A stretch of 64,000 nucleotides of DNA, from the NCBI RefSeq assembly GCF_040706535.1, contig NZ_JAPDRJ010000005.1, positions 248,001-312,000 on the forward strand, read 5' to 3'. Shown piece by piece: positions 45,793-53,689 of the stretch; position 1 is the first letter of the stretch, and each line of letters opens with the position of its first letter. The notes under the pieces are model-generated. The model did not search any database. It saw nothing but the letters and a program-made list of their open reading frames with translations, and was not told where the DNA came from. The position numbers and the translations under genes are program-made. The stretch is from Lentisalinibacter orientalis (GTDB taxonomy: Bacteria; Pseudomonadota; Gammaproteobacteria; Steroidobacterales; Woeseiaceae).

Positions 45793-46107
45793 ATGGACGA
45801 CATGTATGCCCATGTGAGCGTGCGTATCCTGGAGAAGGAATACCAGGTATCGTGTCCGGCGAACGAGAAATCGGATCTGCTGGACAGCGCAGAGCTGCTC
45901 AACTCGAAGATGAAAGAGATCCGCGACAGCGGCAAGGTCGTCGGTACGGATCGGATCGCCGTCATGGCAGCGCTGAACATGGCCAACGAACTGATCAAGG
46001 CACGTGCCCGCGACGAGGCGCTCGAAGGCAACGTGGCCGGACGTATCAGGGCGCTGTCCGACAGGGTGGAGGCTGTGCTGGGCGACAGCCGCCAGCTAGA
46101 CTTCTGA
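45793..46107 (+). CDS. zapA: Cell division protein ZapA
   Basis: ZapA bundles FtsZ filaments at midcell. The 104-residue protein has the N-terminal VSVRILEKEYQVSCP, central LLNSKMKEIRD and DRIAVMAALNMANEL, then a C-terminal coiled coil. The ATG at 45793 was taken; an ATG 9 nt downstream would also serve. It precedes the 6S RNA gene, the conserved gammaproteobacterial arrangement. Confidence 0.94.
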   Translation: MDDMYAHVSVRILEKEYQVSCPANEKSDLLDSAELLNSKMKEIRDSGKVVGTDRIAVMAALNMANELIKARARDEALEGNVAGRIRALSDRVEAVLGDSRQLDF

Positions 46108-46142
46108 ACCCGGGCCGCCGCGGGCGGTCATAGACAAGTTAC

Positions 46143-46332
46143 GGCACCTCCTGCAGTGTTCGACACCGGCTGGGAAGCCTTTCGACCCTAACTATCAACG
46201 TCGGGGTCAAAAGCCTGAAGGCAACATTGCGCAGATCCGCGATACGGCGGAAAGCCTGCGTTGTCTCGGCCGACCCCACCTTACGCTCTGGTTCGAGAGC
46301 GACGGCTGGTGACGGCACAGGCGGGAGGTGCC
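46143..46332 (+). ncRNA. ssrS: 6S RNA
   Basis: The 252-bp gap between zapA and ygfA holds a 6S RNA. The ends pair as a closing stem (GGCACCTCCTGC at 46143 with GCGGGAGGTGCC ending at 46332), the 5' side continues with the conserved GTGTTCG, and an apical-type hairpin GCTCT-GGTTCG-AGAGC and a GGCTGGTGACGGCA stretch lie in the 3' half. Length of about 190 nt is normal. 6S RNA mimics an open promoter and sequesters sigma-70 RNA polymerase in stationary phase. Exact ends are estimated from the stem. Confidence 0.88.
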
Positions 46333-46359
46333 ACCTCTCTCCCGCAGGACTAGGGCCCC

Positions 46360-46947
46360 ATGCAGGCCGAGCGCGCAAGACACAGGCAAGCCGGACAGCG
46401 GGCCCGCCTCGCACTCGATCACGCGGCGCGTGAGCGTCATTCCGCCGCCATCTGCCGCCACCTCTCGCACAGCCCGCCCTGGCACGCGGCGCGGCGCATC
46501 GGCCTGTACTTTGCGGCCGCCGCCGAAGTCGACGTCAGCGATCTGTTCGTGGAAGCGTTCGCCAGCGGGCGCATGGTCCACGTACCGGTGGTCGGAGCGA
46601 CAGGCCGCATGCACTTCGTCCGCCTGTCACGGGACGCGAACCTCGTCCGCAACCGTTACGGCATCTGGGAACCCGAGCGCGCATCCGACGCAATCTCTGC
46701 GCGGCAACTCGACCTCGTCGTCACGCCGCTGGCAGCGTTCGACGAAGCAGGAAACCGCATCGGCATGGGCGCCGGTTACTACGACCGGTGCTTCGCTTTC
46801 CTGCGTCATCGCCGACAGTGGCTGCATCCGAAACTCGTCGGCGCTGCCTTCTCCTGTCAGCGAGTCTCCGCCATACCCGCCGCCGCATGGGACATTCCGC
46901 TGTTCGCAGTCGCAACCGAGAACGGCATGTATCGCTTCCGGCGTTGA
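46360..46947 (+). CDS. ygfA: 5-formyltetrahydrofolate cyclo-ligase
   Basis: YgfA (Fau) converts 5-formyl-THF to methenyl-THF with ATP, clearing an inhibitor of folate enzymes such as the glycine/serine pathway. The 195-residue protein has the GAGYYDRCFAFL signature (GMGAGYYDR) and an N-terminal basic helix. It lies 27 nt after the 6S RNA and is expected to be co-transcribed with it. The frame was chosen for the signature and normal length; overlapping frames here are shadows. Confidence 0.93.
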   Translation: MQAERARHRQAGQRARLALDHAARERHSAAICRHLSHSPPWHAARRIGLYFAAAAEVDVSDLFVEAFASGRMVHVPVVGATGRMHFVRLSRDANLVRNRYGIWEPERASDAISARQLDLVVTPLAAFDEAGNRIGMGAGYYDRCFAFLRHRRQWLHPKLVGAAFSCQRVSAIPAAAWDIPLFAVATENGMYRFRR

Positions 46948-47053
46948 CGTCGTATCGATCGCATCGCATCGATCACATCACATCGATGACGGCGACGAAC
47001 AACTTCATCGTTATCGCAATGCTGTTCGCGCAGCCGTGCATGTGTCTGGAAAC

Positions 47054-47085
47054 TTGCTGGAATTTTCAGTGTTTATGTATATACT
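47054..47085 (+). promoter_or_regulatory. Candidate promoter of the histone-like gene
   Basis: TTGCTG (47054-47059) with TATATA (47078-47083, 18-nt spacing) or the overlapping TATACT at 47080. The surrounding 60 bp are AT-rich. Transcription would start near 47090, giving a leader of about 28 nt with a CGGAG Shine-Dalgarno 7 nt before the ATG. Confidence 0.5.
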
Positions 47086-47117
47086 CAACGCCGGGTACCC
47101 CGACACGGAGATGACAT

Positions 47118-47573
47118 ATGGCTACTACAGCTAGATCGAAGAAGAAGACGACGCGAAAGAAGAAGACAGCGTCGAAGCGCAAGACGACTGCGCGTAAGGC
47201 ACCGGCAAGGAAGAAGGTGTCGAAGAAGAAGACCACTGCGCGTAAGACGGCAGCGAAGAAAAAGCGCACCGTGAAGAAGAAGGCGACCAAGAAGAAAGCA
47301 ACGAAGAAGAAGGCCACCAAAAAGAAAGCCGCCAAGAAAAAGGCGACCAAGAAGAAGGCCACCAAAAAGAAAGCGACCAAGAAAAAGGCCGCCAAGAAAA
47401 AGCGGACCGTGAAGAAGAAGACCAAGAAAAAGGCGACCAAGAAAAAGGCAACCAAGAAGAAGGCTGCCAAGAAAAAGCGGACCGTGAAGAAGAAGGCGAC
47501 CAAGAAAAAGGCCTCGAAGAAGAAGGCTAGCAAGAAGAAAGCTAGCAAGAAGAAAGCTAGCCGGAAGCGCTGA
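47118..47573 (+). CDS. Lysine-rich histone H1-like DNA-binding protein
   Basis: A 151-residue protein that is about half lysine (76 of 151), with the rest Ala, Thr, Arg and Ser. From about residue 54 it is built of pentapeptides ATKKK, AAKKK and ASKKK, broken three times by RTVKKK. This is the composition of AlgP/AlgR3 and other bacterial histone H1-like proteins, which bind DNA non-specifically. No folded domain is visible. The coding DNA is purine-rich and direct-repeat rich, so copy number should vary easily between strains. It is monocistronic between ygfA and rpiA. Confidence 0.9.
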   Translation: MATTARSKKKTTRKKKTASKRKTTARKAPARKKVSKKKTTARKTAAKKKRTVKKKATKKKATKKKATKKKAAKKKATKKKATKKKATKKKAAKKKRTVKKKTKKKATKKKATKKKAAKKKRTVKKKATKKKASKKKASKKKASKKKASRKR

Positions 47574-47662
47574 GCGCAGTGGGAATCGGTAAGTAGCCCA
47601 GAGCCTTACCGGTCGCTGACACCCTCCGCCGGGAGACGTGCAGCGATGGAATCCCGACTTGA

Positions 47663-47692
47663 GGAATGTGCCCGCTCCGGCGGGCACATTCC
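47663..47692 (+). terminator. Perfect 13-bp hairpin after the histone-like gene
   Basis: GGAATGTGCCCGC and GCGGGCACATTCC are fully complementary around a TCCG loop. There is no T-run after it, so it may be a factor-dependent terminator, an mRNA-stabilising structure or a protein site rather than a classical intrinsic terminator. Confidence 0.55.
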
Positions 47693-47802
47693 GTTAGGGC
47701 ACGGGGATGGCGCAACGGCCGGGGCCGGTGGTACAAGAGGCCGGTAGACGACGGCCGCCACGATGCCGATCTCACGGACAACGAACAGAGCCGGAAACCG
47801 CG

Positions 47803-48462
47803 ATGGACCAGACAGAGAAGAAACGCCAGGCCGCCCGGGCGGCGCTCGAGTACATAGAGATGGGGACTGCCCTCGGCGTCGGCACGGGCTCCACCGTCAA
47901 CGAACTGATCGAGTTCCTGCCGGAGGTGGCCGATCGCCTCACCAGTGTCGTGTCGAGTTCCAGCGAGACGACTCGGCGCCTGCAGGCTAAAGGCATCGAG
48001 GTCAGCGAACTCAACAGCGTCGGCGATCTGGACCTCTACATCGACGGTGCGGACGAGGCCACCAAGCACTTCCACCTGACCAAGGGCGGGGGCGGCGCGC
48101 TCACGCGCGAGAAGGTGATCGCCGCTGCCTCGCGCAAGTTCGTGTGCATCATCGACGACTCGAAACTCGTCGGCATGCTCGGCGGTTTCCCGCTCCCCAT
48201 CGAGGTGATCCCGATGGCGCAGGCCTATATCGCACGGCAGATCATCCGCTACCGCGGACAGCCTATCTGGCGCGAGAACTTCGTGACCGACAACGGCAAC
48301 CACATCATCGACGTGCACAATCTCTCCATCGCCAACCCGGTGGAGATGGAGACTCGCTTCAACCAGCTGCCCGGCGTCGTAACCGCGGGGCTGTTCGCGC
48401 ATCGGCCGGCCGACGTCCTGCTGGTTGCGGGACGCGACGGCGTGCGCACGATGCAGCGCTGA
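47803..48462 (+). CDS. rpiA: Ribose-5-phosphate isomerase A
   Basis: RpiA interconverts ribulose-5-P and ribose-5-P. The 219-residue protein has GTGSTVNELIEFL (residues 26-38), the catalytic-region DGADEA and the KGGGGALTREKV loop. The ATG at 47803 gives the family N-terminus; longer in-frame starts lie in the leader. Ribulose-5-phosphate epimerase (rpe) is 4 kb away. The transcript ends at the strong hairpin at 48536. Confidence 0.96.
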   Translation: MDQTEKKRQAARAALEYIEMGTALGVGTGSTVNELIEFLPEVADRLTSVVSSSSETTRRLQAKGIEVSELNSVGDLDLYIDGADEATKHFHLTKGGGGALTREKVIAAASRKFVCIIDDSKLVGMLGGFPLPIEVIPMAQAYIARQIIRYRGQPIWRENFVTDNGNHIIDVHNLSIANPVEMETRFNQLPGVVTAGLFAHRPADVLLVAGRDGVRTMQR

Positions 48463-48535
48463 GGGCCGCCGAAGACCGGCCGGCCCGCAGGCGGGCCTCG
48501 GTTCGAACCAAGGGTCTCATCCGCGAAGTCCCCAC

Positions 48536-48573
48536 AAATACAAAAGGGCCCCTGACGGGGCCCTCTTGTATTT
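48536..48573. terminator. Bidirectional terminator between rpiA and tRNA-Gln
   Basis: A 17-bp stem with one mismatch (AAATACAAAAGGGCCCC pairing with GGGGCCCTCTTGTATTT) around a TGAC loop. On the minus strand the GGGCCCTTTTG end provides a T-run, so it should stop tRNA-Gln transcription best; it also serves rpiA. Its last base is the final A of the tRNA CCA end. Confidence 0.85.
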
Positions 48574-48646
48574 GGCTGGGGGACCAGGATTCGAACCTGG
48601 GTTCTCGGAGTCAGAGTCCGATGTCCTACCGCTAGACGATCCCCCA
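48573..48646 (-). tRNA. tRNA-Gln (anticodon CTG)
   Basis: Read on the minus strand, the gene starts TGGGGGA and ends TCCCCCA-G-CCA, giving a 7-bp acceptor stem and an encoded CCA. The D arm contains GTCTAGCGGTAGGAC, the anticodon arm TCGGA-CTCTGAC-TCCGA puts CTG at the anticodon, and the T loop is GTTCGAATC. Anticodon CTG reads CAG glutamine codons. It lies just upstream of a terminator and downstream of rpsI on the same strand. Confidence 0.97.
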
Positions 48647-48669
48647 ATAACCCTGTCGCGCGGCCGCGA

Positions 48670-49062
48670 TCAACGCTTCGAGAACTGGGTGGCGCGGCGG
48701 GCCTTGCGCAGGCCGACCTTCTTGCGCTCCACTTCACGCGCGTCGCGCGTCACGTATCCGGCCTTGCGAAGGCCGCTGCGCAGAGACTCGTCGTACTCCA
48801 TCAGCGCCCGCGTCAGGCCGTGGCGGATGGCGCCGGCCTGGCCGGTGGTGCCGCCGCCGATGACGGTCACGTCCACGTCGAAGCGATCCTCGAGCTTGGT
48901 CAGCTCGAGCGGCTGGCGGACGATCATCCGGGCCGTCTCGCGGCCGAAGAACTGATCCAGCGGACGCTTGTTGACCGTGATCCTGCCCTCGCCGGGCTTC
49001 AGGAACACCCGTGCCGTGGAGGTCTTCCGCCGGCCCGTACCGTAAAACTGCATGTCACTCAT
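48670..49062 (-). CDS. rpsI: 30S ribosomal protein S9
   Basis: The 130-residue S9 has the N-terminal FYGTGRRKTSTARVFL, the GGGTTGQAGAIRHGLTRAL centre and the C-terminal GLRKARRATQFSKR whose final Lys-Arg reaches the P-site tRNA. It starts 23 nt after the rplM stop. tRNA-Gln follows 23 nt after its stop on the same strand and may be read through from this operon. Confidence 0.98.
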   Translation of the reverse strand: MSDMQFYGTGRRKTSTARVFLKPGEGRITVNKRPLDQFFGRETARMIVRQPLELTKLEDRFDVDVTVIGGGTTGQAGAIRHGLTRALMEYDESLRSGLRKAGYVTRDAREVERKKVGLRKARRATQFSKR

Positions 49063-49085
49063 GTTCTGTTCCCTGTGCCGCCGGC

Positions 49086-49514
49086 TCAGATGTCGAGCTC
49101 GATCGGCTGCTGTGCGCTGTGCTGATGCTCCGGCCCCGCATAGACCTTGAGCTTGCCCATCATCTGACGGCCGAGCCGGTTCCTGGGCATCATGCCCTTG
49201 ACCGCCGACTGGATCACCCGCTCGGGTGCCTTGTCCAGCATCTGTTCCAGCGAGCGGGACTTCAGGTTGCCGATGTAGCCCGTGTGATGGTGGTACATCT
49301 TGTCCTTGAGCTTGTTACCGGTCACCCGCACCTTTTCGGCGTTGATGATGATCAGGTAATCGCCGGTATCCACGTGGGGCGTATATTCCGGCTTGTGCTT
49401 GCCGCGCAGCCGCCGCGCGACCTCGGTGGCGAGGCGGCCCAGGGTCTTGCCCGTGGCATCCACGATGTACCAGTCGCGCCGGACTTCGGCCGGTTTTGCA
49501 GAGAAGGTCTTCAT
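49086..49514 (-). CDS. rplM: 50S ribosomal protein L13
   Basis: L13 is an early assembly protein of the large subunit. The 142-residue product has the N-terminal MKTFSAKPAEVRRDWYIVDATG, HVDTGDYLIIINAEK and KMYHHHTGYIGNLK. The ATG at 49514 was chosen over a TTG one codon upstream. The 247-bp gap upstream (49515-49761) contains the rplM promoter and leader, where L13 autoregulation is known in E. coli; I see a GC-rich hairpin but no firm element. Confidence 0.98.
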   Translation of the reverse strand: MKTFSAKPAEVRRDWYIVDATGKTLGRLATEVARRLRGKHKPEYTPHVDTGDYLIIINAEKVRVTGNKLKDKMYHHHTGYIGNLKSRSLEQMLDKAPERVIQSAVKGMMPRNRLGRQMMGKLKVYAGPEHQHSAQQPIELDI

Positions 49515-49728
49515 CAACAGTTACTCAAATGTCGTCCGGTAACCCGGTTCTGGTTGAAACCCGGCTCCCGTCGGGGCCGGAGGCCGTCGGCGCGGCACGG
49601 AAAATGCTCGTGCCAACGACGAAAAGCGCGAAATTATAGCCTCCGCAGGCGGGCGATGCAACGGCGGCTGCCGCTCCGGCCCCGCAGCCCGCCGGCACCG
49701 GAGCCCCCGGCCCTCACGGCGCCGGCAC

Positions 49729-49770
49729 TCGTCCTGGAACTGTCGTCCTGGAACTCTCGTCCTAGAACTC
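49729..49770. repeat. Three 14-bp direct repeats spanning the DUF481 stop codon
   Basis: Unit TCGTCCTGGAACTG/C occurs at 49729, 49743 and 49757 with one or two substitutions. The third copy contains the stop codon of the DUF481 gene (49762-49764), and the other two lie just beyond it, as if the 3' end of that gene had been triplicated. Confidence 0.8.
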
Positions 49771-50478
49771 GTACTCCAGCGAGATGGCCGTGAACGTATC
49801 CGTCTTCTCGCTGCCCGCGGGCACGGTGGTATTGCGGCGGATGGTGTAGGACGCCTTGAGGGCGAGCTCGCCGATCAGGCTGGCCTTCACCTCAGTCACC
49901 GATTCCATGAAAGTGTTCTCCGCGCCGGACTCGACGAGGAAGTTCTGGCCGAATTCCGCGTTTTCGCTCAGCTTCAGGGTGTAGTCGAGCGAGCCGCGCA
50001 GGATGGTCTCGTTCTCCGAGGTCCCGTCCCGCAGGTCCGACTGGCGCAGACCGATGCCGGCTTCCCCGTTCAGGGTATGGCGATCGCTGTGCAGGATCCG
50101 CCGACCGTAGCCGACGGTCTCGGACATCTGCTGGTCGTAGCCGCTGAACTTGTCCTTCTGCCAGCGCACCCGGCCGAAGACGTAATTGAACTCACTGAAG
50201 GAGTATTCGCTCTTCCACGCGGCGAGATAAGCCTCCGCCGTGGTCTGTTCGTCCTGCTGGGCACCGACGGCCGAGACCTGCGCCAGATGGTCCCAATTGC
50301 CGCTCGTGTACTCCACCTCGGCGGCCGCGGAGACATTCAGCGTCTCGGAGTTACCAGTCGTCGAGAGGTAGCCCAGGCTCGCCTTGCCGCTCCAGGGGCC
50401 CTCGTCCTGGGCGTGACCGGGGGCGGCGGCGAGAACCATCAGCAACGAAAGGGCCGTGGCGAGTGTCTTGCTGTTCAT
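49762..50478 (-). CDS. DUF481 family outer-membrane beta-barrel protein
   Basis: A 238-residue secreted protein: signal peptide to about residue 23 (cut after GHA), then alternating beta strands typical of the DUF481/YdiY family, opening with GPWSGKASLGYLSTTGNSET and ending in an aromatic terminal strand TFTAISLEYEF, the usual recognition signal for the BAM complex. The function of the family is unknown; some are salt- or acid-induced. It has a GGAGCAAGACC leader before the ATG and is divergent from coq7. Confidence 0.9.
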   Translation of the reverse strand: MNSKTLATALSLLMVLAAAPGHAQDEGPWSGKASLGYLSTTGNSETLNVSAAAEVEYTSGNWDHLAQVSAVGAQQDEQTTAEAYLAAWKSEYSFSEFNYVFGRVRWQKDKFSGYDQQMSETVGYGRRILHSDRHTLNGEAGIGLRQSDLRDGTSENETILRGSLDYTLKLSENAEFGQNFLVESGAENTFMESVTEVKASLIGELALKASYTIRRNTTVPAGSEKTDTFTAISLEYEF

Positions 50479-50602
50479 TGGTCTTGCTCCGTAAGCTCCA
50501 TCCTGCGCATCGACGGTGCATCCCGGCGATCCGTGCGCAAACCGCGCGCAATCCTAGGCCAACTCCCCGGAAATTGCATCCGCTTTGTCCAGCCGCGAAA
50601 CC

Positions 50603-50630
50603 GCGACACCGGAGGGGCCGTTGCTATAAT
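50603..50630 (+). promoter_or_regulatory. Candidate promoter of coq7 (leaderless)
   Basis: A perfect TATAAT at 50625-50630 is preceded at 16 nt by GCGACA (4 of 6). The ATG at 50637 lies 6 nt downstream, so the mRNA would begin at the start codon. No Shine-Dalgarno precedes the ATG. Confidence 0.6.
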
Positions 50631-50636
50631 CGACGC

Positions 50637-51278
50637 ATGCATGGACGGAACCGCAGCCTGCCCGATCGCTTCCTGGCGAGTGCCGACAACGCACTGCGAA
50701 CCCTGTTCGCGCCGCCGGGCGGCAGCCGGCCCAACCCGGGTGCGGAACGGCCGAAGGCGGAACTCTCGCCGGAGCAGGCCAGACACGTCGCCGGGCTGAT
50801 GCGCATCAACCATTCCGGGGAGGTCGCCGCGCAGGGCCTGTATCAGGGGCACGCAGTCGTCGCCCGGGACCCGGCCGTGGCCGAGGAGATGCAGCACGCC
50901 GCCGAGGAAGAGACGGATCACCTGCGCTGGTGCGCGCAGCGGCTGCAGGAACTGGACGCGGCGCCCAGCAGGCTGGCGCCGTTCTGGTATGCCGGCGCCT
51001 GGACCATCGGCGCGCTGAGCGGACTGGCCGGGGACCGCTGGAGCCTGGGTTTCATCGCGGAGACCGAGCGGCAGGTGGTCGAGCACCTGAACGGCCACCT
51101 GGACCGGCTGCCGGTCGAGGACGAACGCAGCCGCGCCATCCTGCAGCGGATGGCGGAGGAAGAGGCGGTGCACGGCGCCGCCGCCGCCGAATCCGGCGGC
51201 AGCCGCCTGCCCGCCCCGGTACGGGGGCTGATGCGGGCCACGGCGAAGGTGATGACACGGACCGCCTACTGGTTCTAG
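50637..51278 (+). CDS. coq7: Demethoxyubiquinone hydroxylase Coq7
   Basis: A di-iron hydroxylase performing the C6 hydroxylation of ubiquinone that UbiF does in E. coli. The 213-residue protein has two carboxylate-His repeats: HSGEVAA (Glu62) with EEETDH (92-95), and ETERQVVEHL with EEEAVHGAA. The ATG at 50637 is fixed by the TATAAT box just upstream. With ubiH and a ubiI-like gene in this window, all three ring hydroxylases are accounted for. Confidence 0.94.
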   Translation: MHGRNRSLPDRFLASADNALRTLFAPPGGSRPNPGAERPKAELSPEQARHVAGLMRINHSGEVAAQGLYQGHAVVARDPAVAEEMQHAAEEETDHLRWCAQRLQELDAAPSRLAPFWYAGAWTIGALSGLAGDRWSLGFIAETERQVVEHLNGHLDRLPVEDERSRAILQRMAEEEAVHGAAAAESGGSRLPAPVRGLMRATAKVMTRTAYWF

Positions 51279-51356
51279 CCGGCTGCGGGGGCCGCCGGCT
51301 TGCCCTTGTTGAGCGTCTGTCACAAAATAGCTGTTGGATCCAGCGAGGGGGCTCGA

Positions 51357-52004
51357 ATGCCAACGACAGCGAAGAATCTGAGCGACGTACCGGCCATCAA
51401 CCGGTTCCTCAGCTACTGCCGCGTGCGCACCATCCCGTCGAAGACGGTGATGATCCACGCCGGCGACCTCCCCGACATCCTCTACTACATCGTCGACGGC
51501 TCGGTCGAGGTCATGATCGAGGACGAGGACGGCAACGAGATGGTGCTGGCCTACCTCAACAAGGGTCAGTTCTTCGGCGAGATGGGCCTCTTCTACGAAC
51601 AGCCGACGCGCAGCGCGTGGGTGCGCACCCGCACCGAGAGCGAGATCGCGGAGATGACCTACCCCCGCTTCCGCCAGATCGCCAGCGAGAGCCCGGGCCT
51701 GGTCTTCGAGCTGGCCACGCAGCTGGCGAGCCGGCTGGATCGCACCAACCGCAAGCTCGGTGATCTGGCTTTCGTGGACGTCACCGGCCGCGTGGCCCAC
51801 GCCATCATGGATCTGTGCAACGAGCCGGATGCCATGACCCATCCCGACGGCATGCAGATCAAGGTCAGCCGCCAGGAACTCTCGCGTCTGGTGGGCTGCT
51901 CCCGCGAGATGGCCGGCCGGGTCCTGAAAGTGCTCGAGGAACAGGGACTGGTCTCCGCGAACGGCAAGACCATCGTGGTCTACGGCGCGCGGCCGAAACG
52001 CTAG
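51357..52004 (+). CDS. crp: cAMP receptor protein family regulator (Crp/Vfr)
   Basis: A 215-residue global regulator. The N-terminal cyclic-nucleotide pocket contains FFGEMGLFYEQPTRSAWVRT, with the Glu, Arg and Ser that contact cAMP in CRP/Vfr. The C-terminal helix-turn-helix is VSRQELSRLVGCSREMAGRVLKVLEEQ, whose Arg-Glu-x-x-Gly-Arg recognition helix matches that of CRP, so a TGTGA-type site is predicted. The ATG at 51357 follows a GAGGGGG Shine-Dalgarno. Confidence 0.94.
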   Translation: MPTTAKNLSDVPAINRFLSYCRVRTIPSKTVMIHAGDLPDILYYIVDGSVEVMIEDEDGNEMVLAYLNKGQFFGEMGLFYEQPTRSAWVRTRTESEIAEMTYPRFRQIASESPGLVFELATQLASRLDRTNRKLGDLAFVDVTGRVAHAIMDLCNEPDAMTHPDGMQIKVSRQELSRLVGCSREMAGRVLKVLEEQGLVSANGKTIVVYGARPKR

Positions 52005-52022
52005 CCGCTCGCGGGCGGCCGT

Positions 52023-52700
52023 TCAGTCGGACTGCCCGGCCTTCGCTATATTCCCTTTCATGGCGCGGATGGTCGCGGCGTAGTCGTCGCTGCCGAATAT
52101 CGCCGAGCCCGCCACGAACGTATCGGCACCCGCGGCCGCCACCGCGCCGATATTGTCCACCTTCACGCCGCCGTCGACCTCCAGCCGGATCTCCCTGCCT
52201 GATTCGTCGATGAGCCGGCGCACCGCGCGCAGTTTGGTCAGCGCCTCCGGAATGAACTTCTGCCCGCCGAAGCCCGGATTCACCGACATGATCAGGATCA
52301 TGTCCAGCTTGTCCATCACGTGGTCCAGCCAGGAGAGCGGCGTCGCGGGATTGAACACCAGCCCGGCGCCGACACCCTGCTCGCGGATCAGCGCGAGGCT
52401 GCGGTCCACGTGGCGCGAGGCCTCCGGATGGAACGTGATGTAGCTCGCGCCGGCCGCCGCGAAATCGGGGATCAGGCGGTCCACGGGTTCCACCATCAGG
52501 TGGACGTCGATGGGCGCCGTCACGCCGTAGTTGCGCAGGGCCTCGCAGACCAGCGGGCCCACCGTCAGGTTCGGCACGTAATGGTTGTCCATCACGTCGA
52601 AGTGGACCATGTCGGCGCCGGCCACGAGCACGGCGTCCACGTCTTCGCCGAGCCGGGCGAAGTCCGCCGACAGGATGGAAGGAGCGATCACGGGCTGCAC
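52023..52700 (-). CDS. rpe: Ribulose-phosphate 3-epimerase
   Basis: Rpe interconverts ribulose-5-P and xylulose-5-P. The 225-residue TIM barrel begins VIAPSILSADFARLGEDV, has the metal-binding VHFDVMDNHYVPN and HLMVEPV, and the phosphate-binding GGQKFIPEAL and DGGVKVDN. The GTG at 52700 is preceded by GGAG at 8-nt spacing and gives the standard N-terminus; an upstream GTG adds 9 residues without support. It is convergent with crp by 18 nt. Confidence 0.95.
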   Translation of the reverse strand: MQPVIAPSILSADFARLGEDVDAVLVAGADMVHFDVMDNHYVPNLTVGPLVCEALRNYGVTAPIDVHLMVEPVDRLIPDFAAAGASYITFHPEASRHVDRSLALIREQGVGAGLVFNPATPLSWLDHVMDKLDMILIMSVNPGFGGQKFIPEALTKLRAVRRLIDESGREIRLEVDGGVKVDNIGAVAAAGADTFVAGSAIFGSDDYAATIRAMKGNIAKAGQSD

Positions 52701-52770
52701 GACGCTGTCTCCGGTGTTGTGTGGCACGGCACTGTAGCCAAGCGCGCGCGCCGTGTATAGCCGGCCCGAC

Positions 52771-53556
52771 CTATCTGAAACCGCGCCGGGCCTTCAGCGA
52801 CTCGTAGGCGTTGCGGATCTCGCGGGTGCGCTGCTGCGCGCCCGCCAGGTCCTCCGGGCTGATATCCTTCGAGGCGAGCTTGTCCGGATGGTAGCGGTTC
52901 ATCAGGCGACGGTAGGCCTGCTTGATGTCCGTATCGCTGGCGGACTCCGGCACCCCCAGGACCTCGTAGGCGTGGTCGACGAGCTTCCTCTCGGCACGGC
53001 CCCGTTCCGAACGGGCGAAACCGCGCTGGGCCCGCAACACGGCCTCCATCTGGGCGAACTCCACGCGGCCGATGCCGAACTCGCCCGCCATGGCCCACAG
53101 GAGCGCGCGTTCGCGTTCGTGCATGCGTCCGTCGGCGAGGGCGATGCGCAGCTGCAGGCGCAGGAACGCGCGGCCGAGATCGCCGCCGCGGCCGGCCAGC
53201 GCGGCCAGACGCTGCAGCCGGCCGCGTAACGGGTAGTCCGGGCGCTTGCCCTGGTTGAACCACTCGATGGCGGAACGGGTATCGTCGGCCGACAGCCCGA
53301 GTTCGTGCATGATCCGGCGCGCGGCTCCGATCTCGGCTTCGCTCACCCGCCCGTCGGCCTTGGCCAGGTGGCCCATGGTCTCGAACGTGATGCGCAGGAA
53401 CTCGGCGGGCAGGCGGGCAGGCCCAACCCGGGACTGCCGCCATTTCGCATAGCCCCGGTCGAACTGGTGGCCCAGCAGCACGCCGAGCAGGGCCAGCAGG
53501 GGCCGGCCCGTGGCGAGACCCAGCAGGCCGCCTGCGAGCTTGCCCCACCAGTTCAA
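52771..53556 (-). CDS. djlA: Co-chaperone DjlA (TerB-like and J domains)
   Basis: A membrane-anchored DnaK co-chaperone. The 261-residue protein has an N-terminal helix (GGLLGLATGRPLLALLGVLLG), a TerB-like domain (about 50-170, with MGHLAKADGRVSEAEI) and a C-terminal J domain with the HPD tripeptide in NRYHPDKLAS. The start is TTG at 53556, which gives MNWWGK, matching the beginning of known DjlA; a nearby ATG is out of frame. It is divergent from purC. Confidence 0.92.
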   Translation of the reverse strand: MNWWGKLAGGLLGLATGRPLLALLGVLLGHQFDRGYAKWRQSRVGPARLPAEFLRITFETMGHLAKADGRVSEAEIGAARRIMHELGLSADDTRSAIEWFNQGKRPDYPLRGRLQRLAALAGRGGDLGRAFLRLQLRIALADGRMHERERALLWAMAGEFGIGRVEFAQMEAVLRAQRGFARSERGRAERKLVDHAYEVLGVPESASDTDIKQAYRRLMNRYHPDKLASKDISPEDLAGAQQRTREIRNAYESLKARRGFR

Positions 53557-53689
53557 CGACGCCGTCCATGCCCTTGCATAAGCGGGGATGCTACCCCGTT
53601 TGCTGGCGCCGTTGCACTGCGCCGGGCGGGGCGGTTGCCCGCGTCGCGCCGCCGGTCCATCATCCCGGCTTTACCGCGGGGAAGCGCCC

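Noticed and set aside
47066..47548. Phe/Leu-rich frames on the minus strand opposite the histone-like gene, resembling a membrane protein
   Set aside because: They arise from reading AAG/AAA-rich DNA backwards (CTT/TTC); no start signal or conserved feature.
48481..48535. Possible second tRNA near the rpiA 3' end, suggested by a GGTTCGAACC string
   Set aside because: Only a T-loop-like word is present; no acceptor stem, anticodon arm or D arm can be built around it. It may be a remnant.
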